Shown: positions 44,754 through 54,721 of the stretch, one piece after another
Numbering within the stretch: position 1 is the stretch's first letter
Layout: every line of letters begins with the position of its first letter
NCBI GenBank assembly: GCA_963835825.1
Contig: CAWIGZ010000001.1
Location: 1,116,001-1,180,000 of the forward strand
DNA from: JADGRB01 sp963835825
GTDB taxonomy: Bacteria; Myxococcota_A; Polyangia; Fen-1088
Length of the DNA: 64,000 bases
Reading direction: 5' to 3'
The notes under the pieces: generated by a model
Database searches by the model: none
What the model saw: the letters and a program-made list of their open reading frames with translations, nothing else
Told to the model about the DNA's origin: nothing
Translations under genes and position numbers: made by a program

Positions 44754-45830
44754 GTGAGCAAGCGCGCGCCGCGCGGCGACTCCGCGACTGACCCTGCGCC
44801 GCGCGCCGCGCACCCGCCGACCCTCAGGCTCCCCACCGGGATGCGCGATCACGCGCCGGTGGCGGCGGCCGCGCGCCTGCGGGTCATCGAGACGCTGCTG
44901 GCCGAGTTCGCCCGCGCCGGCTTCGAGCGGGTCATCACCCCGGCCTTCGAATATGAAGAGGTGCTGGCGCTCGGCCTCGGCGCGGCGGCCCGCGCGGTCA
45001 CCGTCCGCTTCGTCGAGCCGAGCTCGGGGCAGGTGGTGGCGCTGCGCCCCGACATCACGCCGCAGATTGCCCGCCTCATCGCCACCCGCTTTCGCGATCA
45101 GAAGGGGCCCGTGCGCCTCTGCTACGAAGGGACCGTCGTGCGGCTCGACCGCGCGGCGCGCGGGCAGCGCGAGCTGTCTCAAGCGGGCGTCGAGCTGGCC
45201 GGCGTGGCCGGTCCCGACGGCGACGCCGAGCTGATCGCGCTGGCCGTCGAGGTGCTGGCGGCGGTCGGTCTGCCGCGCCCGACGATCGATCTCGGCCACC
45301 TCGGCCTGGCGCGCGAGGTGCTCGCCTCGCTGGGGCTCCCCGAGCCGGCTCTGGAAGAGGCCCGGCGCCGCATCGCCAAGCGCGACGGCGCGGGGCTGGA
45401 CCTGGTGCTGCGCGCGGCGCGGGGCGCGGGGCCGGCCGTCGACTTCGCCCGGCGCCTGCCCGCGCTGTCCGGAGCGCCCGACCTGCTGGCCGCCGCCGTC
45501 AAGCGGGCGCCCACCGCCGGCATCAAGCGCGCGCTCGGCGAGCTGGCGGCGATCGTGCGGGCCGTCGAGGCGCGCGGCATCGACGCCCGGCTGCACGTCG
45601 ATCTGGGCGAGGTGCGGGGGTTCGACTACTACACCGGCGTGCGCTTTCAGGCGTTCGTCGACGGGGCGCCCGACGCCGTCCTGCGCGGCGGGCGCTACGA
45701 TGATCTGCTCGCCCGCTACGGGCGGCCCAGCCCGGCGGTCGGCTTCGCCGTCGACGTCGAGGCGGTCGCGGTGGCGATGGAGAGCCGCGTTTCACCTTCA
45801 AAAAGGACCAAACAATCATGGCAGTCGTAA
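44754..45830 (+). CDS. hisZ: ATP phosphoribosyltransferase regulatory subunit-like (HisZ)
   Basis: 358 residues from GTG 44754, intact. Class II synthetase fold of HisS type: MRDHAPVAAAARLRVIETLL, VALRPDITPQIARL (motif 2-like), GQRELSQAGVELAG, and the C-terminal GGRYDDLLARYG. The lack of an anticodon-binding domain points to HisZ rather than HisS. No hisG is nearby. Its end overlaps purA by 13 bases. Confidence 0.8.
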   Translation: MSKRAPRGDSATDPAPRAAHPPTLRLPTGMRDHAPVAAAARLRVIETLLAEFARAGFERVITPAFEYEEVLALGLGAAARAVTVRFVEPSSGQVVALRPDITPQIARLIATRFRDQKGPVRLCYEGTVVRLDRAARGQRELSQAGVELAGVAGPDGDAELIALAVEVLAAVGLPRPTIDLGHLGLAREVLASLGLPEPALEEARRRIAKRDGAGLDLVLRAARGAGPAVDFARRLPALSGAPDLLAAAVKRAPTAGIKRALGELAAIVRAVEARGIDARLHVDLGEVRGFDYYTGVRFQAFVDGAPDAVLRGGRYDDLLARYGRPSPAVGFAVDVEAVAVAMESRVSPSKRTKQSWQS

Positions 45831-47103
45831 TCGTCGTCGGAGTTCAGTGGGGCGACGAGGGCAAGGGGAAGATCGTCGACCTCCTCACCGAGAAGGCGCG
45901 CTTCGTCGTCCGCTGGGCCGGCGGCGCCAACGCCGGACACACCCTGGTCGTCGACGGAACGAAGTACGTGACCCGGCTGATCCCGTCGGGCGTCCTGCGC
46001 GACGGCGTCACCTGCGTCCTCGGCGAGGGGATGGTCATCGATCCGGCCGTGCTGGTCGACGAGATCCGGACCTTCCGCGGGCACGGCTTCATCAAGAGCG
46101 ACAAGGATCTGGTGGTCGCCGAGCGCGCCCACCTGACCTTGCCGCACCACATGGAGATCGATCGGCTGCGCGAGGAGGGCCCGGGCAGCATCGGGACCAC
46201 CAAGAAGGGGATCGGGCCGACCTACGAGAGCAAGGCGGCCCGCATCGGCCTGCGGGTCGGCGATCTGTTCCGGCCGGAGCGCTTCCGGGCGCGGCTCGAG
46301 CGGCACATCGCGGCCATCGGGCCCTACGTCCGCCTGCTGGGCGGCGCCGCGCCGGTCGCCGCGGAGATCACCGCCAAGTACATGGCGCTGGCCGAGGAGA
46401 TTCGCCCGTTCGTCGGCGACGCCTCGCGCACCGTGCACGCCGCGGTGGTGCGCGGGGACAACGTCCTGTTCGAAGGGGCGCAGGGGGTCCTGCTCGACCT
46501 CGACCACGGGACCTATCCGTACGTGACGTCGTCGTCGACGACGGCCGGCGGGGCTTGCGCCGGGCTGGGCATCGGCCCGACCAAGATCGACACCGTGCTG
46601 GGGGTCGCCAAGGGATACGCCACGCGCGTCGGGGACGGACCTTTCCCGACCGAGCTCAACGAGAAGATCGGCGATCTGCTCCGCAAGCGCGGCAACGAGT
46701 TCGGCTCGGTCACCGGGCGGCCGCGCCGGTGCGGCTGGCTGGACATCCCGGCCGTGCGGCTGGCGGTCCGGCTTTCGGGGATCGAGTCGCTGGCGCTCAC
46801 CAAGCTCGACGTCATGGCCGGCCTCGACCGCGTCAAGCTCTGCGTCGGTTACCGCCTGGCGGGGCGGATGATGGATGAGATGCCGGTCGACCTCGACGAT
46901 CTCGGCGGCGGCCGAGCCGATCTTCGAGGAGCTCGACGGCTGGGCGGAGACCCCGTCCGACGCATCCGGCACGGCGGTTCCCGCCGCCGCCGCCGCCTTC
47001 GTCGAGCGCGTCAGCACGCTGGTCGGGGATTCCGGTCTGGGCCACCTCCTGGGGCGCCGGCCGTTTGCAGACCGTGGTTTCGAAAGATCCTTTCGCCGTC
47101 TAA
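45818..47103 (+). CDS. purA: Adenylosuccinate synthetase (two +1 frame changes)
   Basis: Starts with the GTPase-like GVQWGDEGKGKIVDLL, followed by FVVRWAGGANAGHT and the FEGAQGVLLDLDHGTYPYVTSS block. The C-terminus requires two steps: GGCG 46904-46907 (DDLG to AAEPIFEELDGW) and GGGG 47022-47025 (TLVG to IPVWATSWGAGR). The stop is TAA 47101-47103. First step from IMP to AMP; an essential enzyme in most bacteria without purine uptake. Confidence 0.92.
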
Positions 47104-47347
47104 CTTCGTGGCCCGGCGCCGTTAGTGCTCGGAATTCGCTGGGAAACGCCCGCGGCTTCGCTTGCGCCCCGGCACGGGCTCAATATAATGGGGGCCTTTT
47201 CCAGTGCCCTTCTCCTGCCTTTCTCCCGGCCATCTCGGGCCTCGCTCGGGCCCACCCATTGTTCCCGGCGGGCCTTGGCCCGGCGCGGTCGCTTCGTGGA
47301 ATTCTTCGTGGAGCGTTGCAGCCTGATCCCCCTGAATCGAGGCGTTG

Positions 47348-49022
<1,675 letters not shown>

Positions 49023-49047
49023 GAGCGCAACGACGTCGGGCGCTGGT

Positions 49048-49761
49048 TCATCCGCCGAGCTGCTGGCGGCGCTCAGCCCGTCCGCTGGGTGAGCTGGGCC
49101 TCAACGTCCTTCTCCCGCTGACGCGCGCGGCGTTCGACGCCGCGGCGGGCGCCGCTGGCGCTCGACGCGCTGCTGGAAGGCGCGGCCGGCGCGCTGCTCG
49201 TCGGCTCGGGCGGGCCGGCGTTTTTCGATCGCTTCGAGGCCGGCCCCGAGGCGGTCGACGGCGCGCCCGACCCGCTCGACCGGTACACCGAGCGGGTGGT
49301 CACCCGGGCCACGCGCGAGGCGCTCGAGCCGCGCGGCGCCGCCCACGCCGTGCACTTCCCCTTCGGCGCGCGGCCGCTGATCCCGTTTCAGCGGCTCGGT
49401 CGCGCCGCCGGTCTCGGCGGACCCGGGCCGCTCGGGCTGCAGATTCATCCCACCTTCGGGCCCTGGTGGGCCTACCGCGCGCTGATCGTGCTCGATCGGC
49501 CCCTGCCGCCCGGCGGCGCCACCCGGCGACGGCTGCGCGGGGTGCGACGCTCCCTGCGTCGCCGCCTGCCCGGCGGGCGCCGTGGCGCGCGGCGGATTCG
49601 AGATCGTCGCCTGTCAGACGCGCCGGCTCGCCGCCGAGCCGTGCCGGCTGTCGTGCCCGGCCAGAATCGCCTGTGTGCGCGGCCCCGAGCACCGCTATCG
49701 GGACGAGGAGCTGGCGTTTCACATGCGGGCCGCGATGCCGCGACGCCCGCCGGCGCCTTGA
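49048..49761 (+). CDS. QueG-like Fe-S protein (three +1 frame changes; no clear start)
   Basis: The C-terminal part has a 4Fe-4S set (CAGCDAPCVAAC) and further Cys (CRLSC, CVRG). Upstream lies GALLVGSGGPAFFDRF and GPWWAYRALIVLDRP, as in epoxyqueuosine-reductase-related and cobalamin-type proteins. The frame advances at GGGT 49087 (unshifted frame would stop, TGA), GCCG 49151 and GCCA 49518. No ATG, GTG or TTG was found in frame before SAELLAALSP, so the start is not known; 49048 is only the first codon of the visible domain. Confidence 0.55.
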
Positions 49762-49794
49762 CGGCGCGGCGGCCGCTTCCTACCCTGCTCGGCC

Positions 49795-50017
49795 ATGGCG
49801 ATCACCGTGAACGCGCACATCACCGGGACAGTCTGGAAGATCAACGTGAAGGTCGGCGACACGGTCGCCGAGGGGGAGACCGTCGCCATCCTCGAGTCGA
49901 TGAAGATGGAGATGCCGGTCGAGTCTCCGGCGGCCGGGACGGTGGCGGCCGTTCTGGCGAAGGAGGGCGCGCCGATCGAAGAGGGGGCGCCGCTGCTCGA
50001 GCTGACGCCGGGCTTAG
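49795..50017 (+). CDS. Biotin/lipoyl attachment (BCCP-like) protein (one +1 frame change at the stop)
   Basis: 73 residues: one lipoyl-like domain with the biotinylation site ESMKMEMPVESP. Read straight on, the frame would run through GGC TTA and another 800 bases antisense to the flippase. With one base skipped at GGCT 50011-50014 a TAG follows at once, and the domain ends cleanly ...LLELTPG. Probably the carrier of an acyl-CoA carboxylase encoded elsewhere. Confidence 0.8.
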
Positions 50018-50023
50018 CTCGAG

Positions 50024-51086
50024 CTACGCCTCAACCCGCTCTTCGACCTCCGCCGCGTGGGTCGATTCGCGGACGGCATCTTTCAACGAGACGTGGACGC
50101 CCGCGCGCGAAAGCGCGGGCAGCGACAGCACCCGACGCTGATGTACCAGAGCGTCTGGATGCCGTGAAGCACGATGGCGTAAGCCATCCCGTTCGAGTTG
50201 ACGACGGCGATGGGCACGTAGGCGGTGAGCCCCATCTTGATCGCGGCGTGAAACTGGCCGACCAGGCCCGGCGAGTTCGGCAAGGTCAGGACCACGCCGG
50301 TGAACGCCATGATCACGAACGCGGCGCCCAGCGAGATCGGCAAGTTCATGTGGCGCGCCAGGATCCACATCCCGACGCCGTTCGAACCCCAGTAGATCAC
50401 CGACTGGACGAGGAAGATGGAGAAGTTCCGGCGATCGGCCAGGGCCCGGAAGCCGGAGATGAGCGCCCGCAGCCTCTCGTCGATCGCGGGCGCGCTGGGC
50501 CGGCGCCAGCCACTGCACCAGCGTCAGGCGCAGCGCGATGGCGATCGTGCGGTCGGTCCACAGCTGCGCCAGGATCAGGAACGTCGTCAGGCCGACGAAG
50601 CCCACCAGCGACAGCCAGGCCGCGGCGCGCAGCTGCGACGAGAACAGATCGCCCGCCGAGGCGAGGTAGGCGCCGAAGAACAGGATGGAGATCAACAGGC
50701 CGTCGACGATCCGCTCGACGGCGACGGCGCCGACCATGGTGCTCATGCGAACGTCGCGCTCGCGCGCCACGAGGTAAGGGCGCACGAACTCACCGAGGCG
50801 GACCGGCAGCGCCAGGATGGCCATGAAGCCGACCGACGAGATCGGCAGCAGCCGTCGGAACGGCAGCGAGGTCCCGAGCGCCCGCAGCAGGTACTCCCAG
50901 CGCAGCGTGCGGAAGAGGTGGGTCACCATCAATGGTCGCCGAGGTAGAGCGCCACCGCCGACGGGGCCAGCGCGCTTCAAGCGCGGCCAGCACCGCGTGC
51001 CCGTCCATTCCGTGCACGGCGTAGACGACGCAGACGGCGCCGACCACCAGCGAGAGAAACGCCTGGACGAAGAGACGCCGGCTCAT
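50024..51086 (-). CDS. Flippase-like / lysylphosphatidylglycerol synthase TM-region protein (seven frame steps)
   Basis: About 350 residues, polytopic (RLFVQAFLSLVVGAVCVVYA, LPVRLGEFVRPYLVARERD, SIFLVQSVIYWGSNGVGMWIL, NSPGLVGQFHAAIKMG), matching the UPF0104/LPG_synthase_TM family. The protein is only continuous with steps at CTTG 50981, CGCG 50974, CTCG 50943, ACCA 50936, GCCC 50500, GTCG 50136 and GGTG 50132 (minus strand). They give LKR-LAPSAVALYL-AT-LMVTHLFRTLRW in the second helix. The N-terminal joins are less certain than the GCCC one. Its ATG overlaps the PHP gene stop. Confidence 0.72.
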
Positions 51087-51820
51087 CGGGGCAGGGGCGT
51101 TTCCGGCAGCTCGCCGGCCAGCATGCGGCGCGGGTTCTCGTCCAGCATCGTGGCGAGCGCGCCGTCGCCGAGCTGCTTGCGGATCCAGGCCATCCCCGCC
51201 GCCACCGAGGTCTGATCCTCGGGCCGGTGGATGTCGGAGGCGGCCGCCGTCGCCAGCCCTTCGAGCACCAGCTTGCGCGCGGTCTTCATCTCCTGCTTGC
51301 CGTGGGCCCCGTCGAGCGCGCCGAGATCCACCATCAGCGCGGCGTGCCGCGCCAGCCGCTCGGCCAGCGCCAGATCCCGCTGGACGGGCAGGTAGCGTTC
51401 GGGGTGGGCCATCACCGGCAGGTAGCCACCGACGCGCAGTTGAAACAGCTCGTTTTCGATCCCCGCCGGCATCATCTGCGTGCCGACCTCGAACAGGAAC
51501 GCGGCGCCGCCGCCGTAGGAAGGGACCGCGCGCTGGCGCAGCCGATCGTGAAGGACGGTGTCCCAGAAGTTCTCGGCGCCGAGGCCCAGCGTCGCGCCGA
51601 CGCCGGCGCTGGCCGCGTCCTGCTGCGCGGTCGTGAAGGCGGCGTCGATGGCCGCGCGGGCCGGCATGAACATCCCCGCCCGCTGGTGCGGCGTGGCATA
51701 GAGGTCGGAGAATCCAAGCGCGGCGATGGCCCGGACCATCTGCAGCGACATCTGTCGGTCGGTCGCGCCGTCGTCGAGGGCGGGAAGGTAGTGGGCGTGG
51801 AGATCGACGTAATGGGCCAT
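51083..51820 (-). CDS. PHP-domain tyrosine phosphatase (CpsB/CapC-type)
   Basis: 245 residues from ATG 51820, intact. PHP motifs: YVDLHAHYLPALDDGA (first metal site), LYATPH, GAENFWD, VMAHPERYLP and AAASDIHRPED. Members dephosphorylate BY-kinases in polysaccharide export. It is transcribed with the flippase-like gene, so the pair may belong to a cell-surface polysaccharide pathway. Confidence 0.85.
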   Translation of the reverse strand: MAHYVDLHAHYLPALDDGATDRQMSLQMVRAIAALGFSDLYATPHQRAGMFMPARAAIDAAFTTAQQDAASAGVGATLGLGAENFWDTVLHDRLRQRAVPSYGGGAAFLFEVGTQMMPAGIENELFQLRVGGYLPVMAHPERYLPVQRDLALAERLARHAALMVDLGALDGAHGKQEMKTARKLVLEGLATAAASDIHRPEDQTSVAAGMAWIRKQLGDGALATMLDENPRRMLAGELPETPLPR

Positions 51821-52030
51821 CAGGCCGGCGTTCCTGCACCGGAAATTAGTCTGGAAGGCGGCCAACATAGCGCGCCGCCGCGGACGCGCAAAGTGCCGCG
51901 ACGGCAGCCAGGCCGTTTTCCGCCTGCGCATGACCGGCGCGCCCGGTGGTCGTGAGGTGACAGGTGACCGCCAGGACCAAATGGGCTACCGCCGGCTCGA
52001 TTGGCAGAAAGCTGAGCCGCCGGTAATCGG

Positions 52031-52059
52031 TTGCATGTGATTTTTCCACCACTTAGAAT
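52031..52059 (+). promoter_or_regulatory. Probable sigma70-type promoter
   Basis: TTGCAT (52031-52036), 17-base spacer, TAGAAT (52054-52059), in an AT-rich patch 64 bases before the 52123 gene. The 302-base gap from 51821 to 52122 otherwise holds no gene and separates divergent transcripts. Confidence 0.6.
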
Positions 52060-52122
52060 GAAATTCCCCCGGGACCGCAGTTTTGCTGGCGGTCCAGAAG
52101 AAGTCAAAGGAGCGGACTTGCG

Positions 52123-52645
52123 ATGAGCGAGAAAGTGGTGCTTCCGAAATTCGACATCCCGTCGGAGAGCGCGCACCCCGTCGTCAAGGCGGTCGCGATC
52201 GTCGGTGCCCTGCTGCTGGTCTCGATGCTGATCCTCGGCGGCGCGATCTGGAAGCGGCGGGCCGCGCAGCTCGCGGCCGAGCAACGGCGTGACGCGCTCA
52301 TCGCCGCGCGGGTCGCCGAGGCCAACGCTGCCATCGAGGCCGCCAAGGCACGCGTCGCCGAAGCGGCCGCCAAGGAGGCCGCGGCGAAGGCGGAGGCGGC
52401 CGCCAAGATCGAGGCGGCCAAGCTGGCGGCCGCCGCCAAGGCTCATCCGGCGGATGGCTCCAAGGCGGCGGTGGCCGAAGCCTCGGGCGGCCATCATCAC
52501 AGCCACCACGGCAAGGGCGCCAAGCAGCAAGGGCAAGGGCGGTGATGCGGTGGCTGCCAAGGGCTCGGGCGACGACAAGAAGTCGCCGGCCAAGAGCGGT
52601 CGCGACAACGCCGCAATCGACAAGCTTCTGGCGCAGTTCAAGTAA
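52123..52645 (+). CDS. Single-helix, Ala/Lys-rich coiled-coil membrane protein (one +1 frame change)
   Basis: One membrane helix (VVKAVAIVGALLLVSMLILGG) followed by a long Ala-rich coiled coil (RVAEANAAIEAAKARVAEAA), a His-rich patch and a tail SGRDNAAIDKLLAQFK. The tail is one frame ahead, joined at GCCA 52519-52522. The ribosome site AAAGGAG is seen upstream. Function unknown; in the same direction and near the GltJ-like gene. Confidence 0.65.
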
Positions 52646-52735
52646 ACGCTCGGCGGCGCTTCCCGAACGCCGGCGTGGCAACGCGGGCCACCTGGATTGA
52701 AGCGCCCGGCAATTCGTGTTACCAGGAAGGGGCCT

Positions 52736-53467
52736 ATGTCCGATCGACGTGAGAATTCGGTTCTGTTTTCGCTGAAGGAGCTGCGTCGGATCGAGGACGA
52801 TCGCGTCCGTTTGGAGCAGGACGAGCTCGCCGCGCGCCGCGAGGCGGAGCGCGCCGCCAAGGAGGCGGCCGAGCGCGCCGCCCGCGAGGCGGAGGAGCGC
52901 CGCCAGCGGGACGAGGCCGAACGGATCCGACGCGCCGAAGAGGAGCAACAGGCGAAGGCGCGGGAAGATCAGATGCGCCTGCAAGAGGCCGAACGCCGGG
53001 CGCGGGTCGAAGGAGAGATGCGCATCCACGAGGAGCGGATGCGCCTCGAGGTGCACGCCAAGGCGCGCAGCTCGCCGGTCAAGGCGGTGGTCACGGTGGC
53101 GGTCATCCTCATCGCCGTCGGCGGGGGCCTCGGCTACAAGATGTACACCCAGCACCAGGCCGAGCAGGCCGTGGCGCAGGCGGAGCTGGAGGCCGCGCGG
53201 GCCGAGGCGAAGCGGATGCAGGCCGAGCTCGAGTCCCGGATGGCGGCCATCCAAAAGGAAATGAACGACAAGCTCGCCAACGCCAAGAGCGAAGAGGAGC
53301 GAGCGAAGATCCGGGCCGACGCTGCGATGGCACGGGCGCAGGCGCAGTCGCAAACGCAGTCGCGTTCTCGCGCGTCGCGCGGCGGCTCGAAGTCGGAGAC
53401 GGCGACGACGAAGATCAAGAACCCGGGCAAGCGCGACGTCAGCAACGACCCGCTCGAAGGGCTCTAG
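52736..53467 (+). CDS. Coiled-coil membrane protein with ENSVLFSL motif
   Basis: 243 residues from ATG 52736, intact. N-terminus MSDRRENSVLFSLKELRRI, then a very charged coiled coil (EAERAAKEAAERAAREAEER), one helix (AVVTVAVILIAVGGGLGY) and a second coiled coil, ending NDPLEGL. The ENSVLFSL motif recurs in the GltJ-like protein of this window, suggesting a shared partner. No enzyme motif. Confidence 0.75.
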   Translation: MSDRRENSVLFSLKELRRIEDDRVRLEQDELAARREAERAAKEAAERAAREAEERRQRDEAERIRRAEEEQQAKAREDQMRLQEAERRARVEGEMRIHEERMRLEVHAKARSSPVKAVVTVAVILIAVGGGLGYKMYTQHQAEQAVAQAELEAARAEAKRMQAELESRMAAIQKEMNDKLANAKSEEERAKIRADAAMARAQAQSQTQSRSRASRGGSKSETATTKIKNPGKRDVSNDPLEGL

Positions 53468-53478
53468 GAGTCACCCTG

Positions 53479-54051
53479 ATGTCGATCGGCGCGGAGCTCT
53501 TCGAGGAGAACCGGAAGCGGCTGCTCGCGCTCATGACGCGGCTTTCGTACGAGGAGCGCGAGGTCACGCTGGCCTCGGGAGCGAAGAGCAACTTCTACAT
53601 CGACTGCAAGCAGTCGGTGCTGACCGCGGAGGGGCATTTCCTGGTCGGCAGCCTGTTCGGTCGGATCCTGGCCACCCGGGCGCCCGAGGTCGAGGCGATC
53701 GGCGGGGTGACGATGGGAGCGGATCCGCTCGCCTCCGCGGTCTCGACGCTCAGCTACCTGGCCGGGCGTCCGCTCCCTGCGTTCTACGTGCGCAAGGAGG
53801 CCAAGGGGCACGGCACCGCGGCCTGGATCGAGGGGACGAAGTCGCTTCGCCCCGGAATGCCGGTGGCGATCCTCGAGGACGTCGTCACCACCGGCGGTTC
53901 CGCGCTGAAGGCGATCGCGCGCGTCCGCGAGCACGGGCTCAAGGTGGCCGTGATCCTGGGCCTGGTCGATCGGGACGAGGGGGGGCGTGAGACTCTGGAA
54001 AAAGAGGCCCCGCTGATCACGCTGTTTCGCCGCCAAGATTTCCTGCGATGA
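53479..54051 (+). CDS. pyrE: Orotate phosphoribosyltransferase
   Basis: 190 residues, intact. FYIDCKQSVLTAEGHFLVG, VTMGADPLASAVS, FYVRKEAKGHGT and the PRPP loop VAILEDVVTTGGSALKAI. Converts orotate to OMP. Stop overlaps the next gene start (ATGA). Confidence 0.96.
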   Translation: MSIGAELFEENRKRLLALMTRLSYEEREVTLASGAKSNFYIDCKQSVLTAEGHFLVGSLFGRILATRAPEVEAIGGVTMGADPLASAVSTLSYLAGRPLPAFYVRKEAKGHGTAAWIEGTKSLRPGMPVAILEDVVTTGGSALKAIARVREHGLKVAVILGLVDRDEGGRETLEKEAPLITLFRRQDFLR

Positions 54052-54714
54052 CGCGCGCGGGGCGTCGGCGGCCGCGCGAATGGGCGCGAAGCTGGTTCGC
54101 CGCTCTCGCGCTCGGCGTCGCGTTCGTGGGCGCCGGCTGCGCGACGCAGAAGCAGGTGCGCGTCGACTTCTCCGAGACGCCGCGCGACTACCTTCCCAAC
54201 GACTACCACGACGGTCTACGATCGCTGGACCCGCCACGACTACGCCGAGCACGACGTCGACAAGGCGCTGGAGGTCTGGGCCACCTTCAAGAGCTGGGAC
54301 TTTCGCGAGGCGTACATCGAGAAGTATGCCGCGATCTACAGTCTCTCGGATGCCAAGCGGAACGAGCTCCGCCAGGCCCAGCGTGAGGCCAGCCATCAGG
54401 CGTTCGAGTTCCACGTCACGGCCCAGAGCGCGAACTGGGACTGGAACGATCTTGAGAAGGCGAGCAGCCCGTGGCGGGTCACCTTGCTGGATGCGCTCGG
54501 GCACGAGCTCCCTTCGGAGCGGGTGCGGATCGAAAAGCTGCCCGACGCCTACGAGCGCGTGTTCTTTCCGGCCAAGACGCCCTTCTCCAAGACCTACAGC
54601 GTTCGCTTCGTGATGCCGGGCCCCAGCGTCGACTTCTCCGGCGTGAAGTCCGGCTCGCTGACGCTCAGGATCGCCAGTCCCCTCGGCCGCATCGATCTCA
54701 TCTGGAAGAGCTGA
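54048..54714 (+). CDS. Lipoprotein of unknown function (one +1 frame change)
   Basis: Signal with lipobox (ALGVAFVGAGC), then a soluble domain with VYDRWTRHDYAEHDVDKALEVW and WRVTLLDALGHEL. The signal and the first 30 mature residues are in one frame; the rest is one ahead, joined at GGTC 54213-54216. Co-transcribed with pyrE. No family recognised. Confidence 0.7.
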
Positions 54715-54721
54715 CGGCGCG

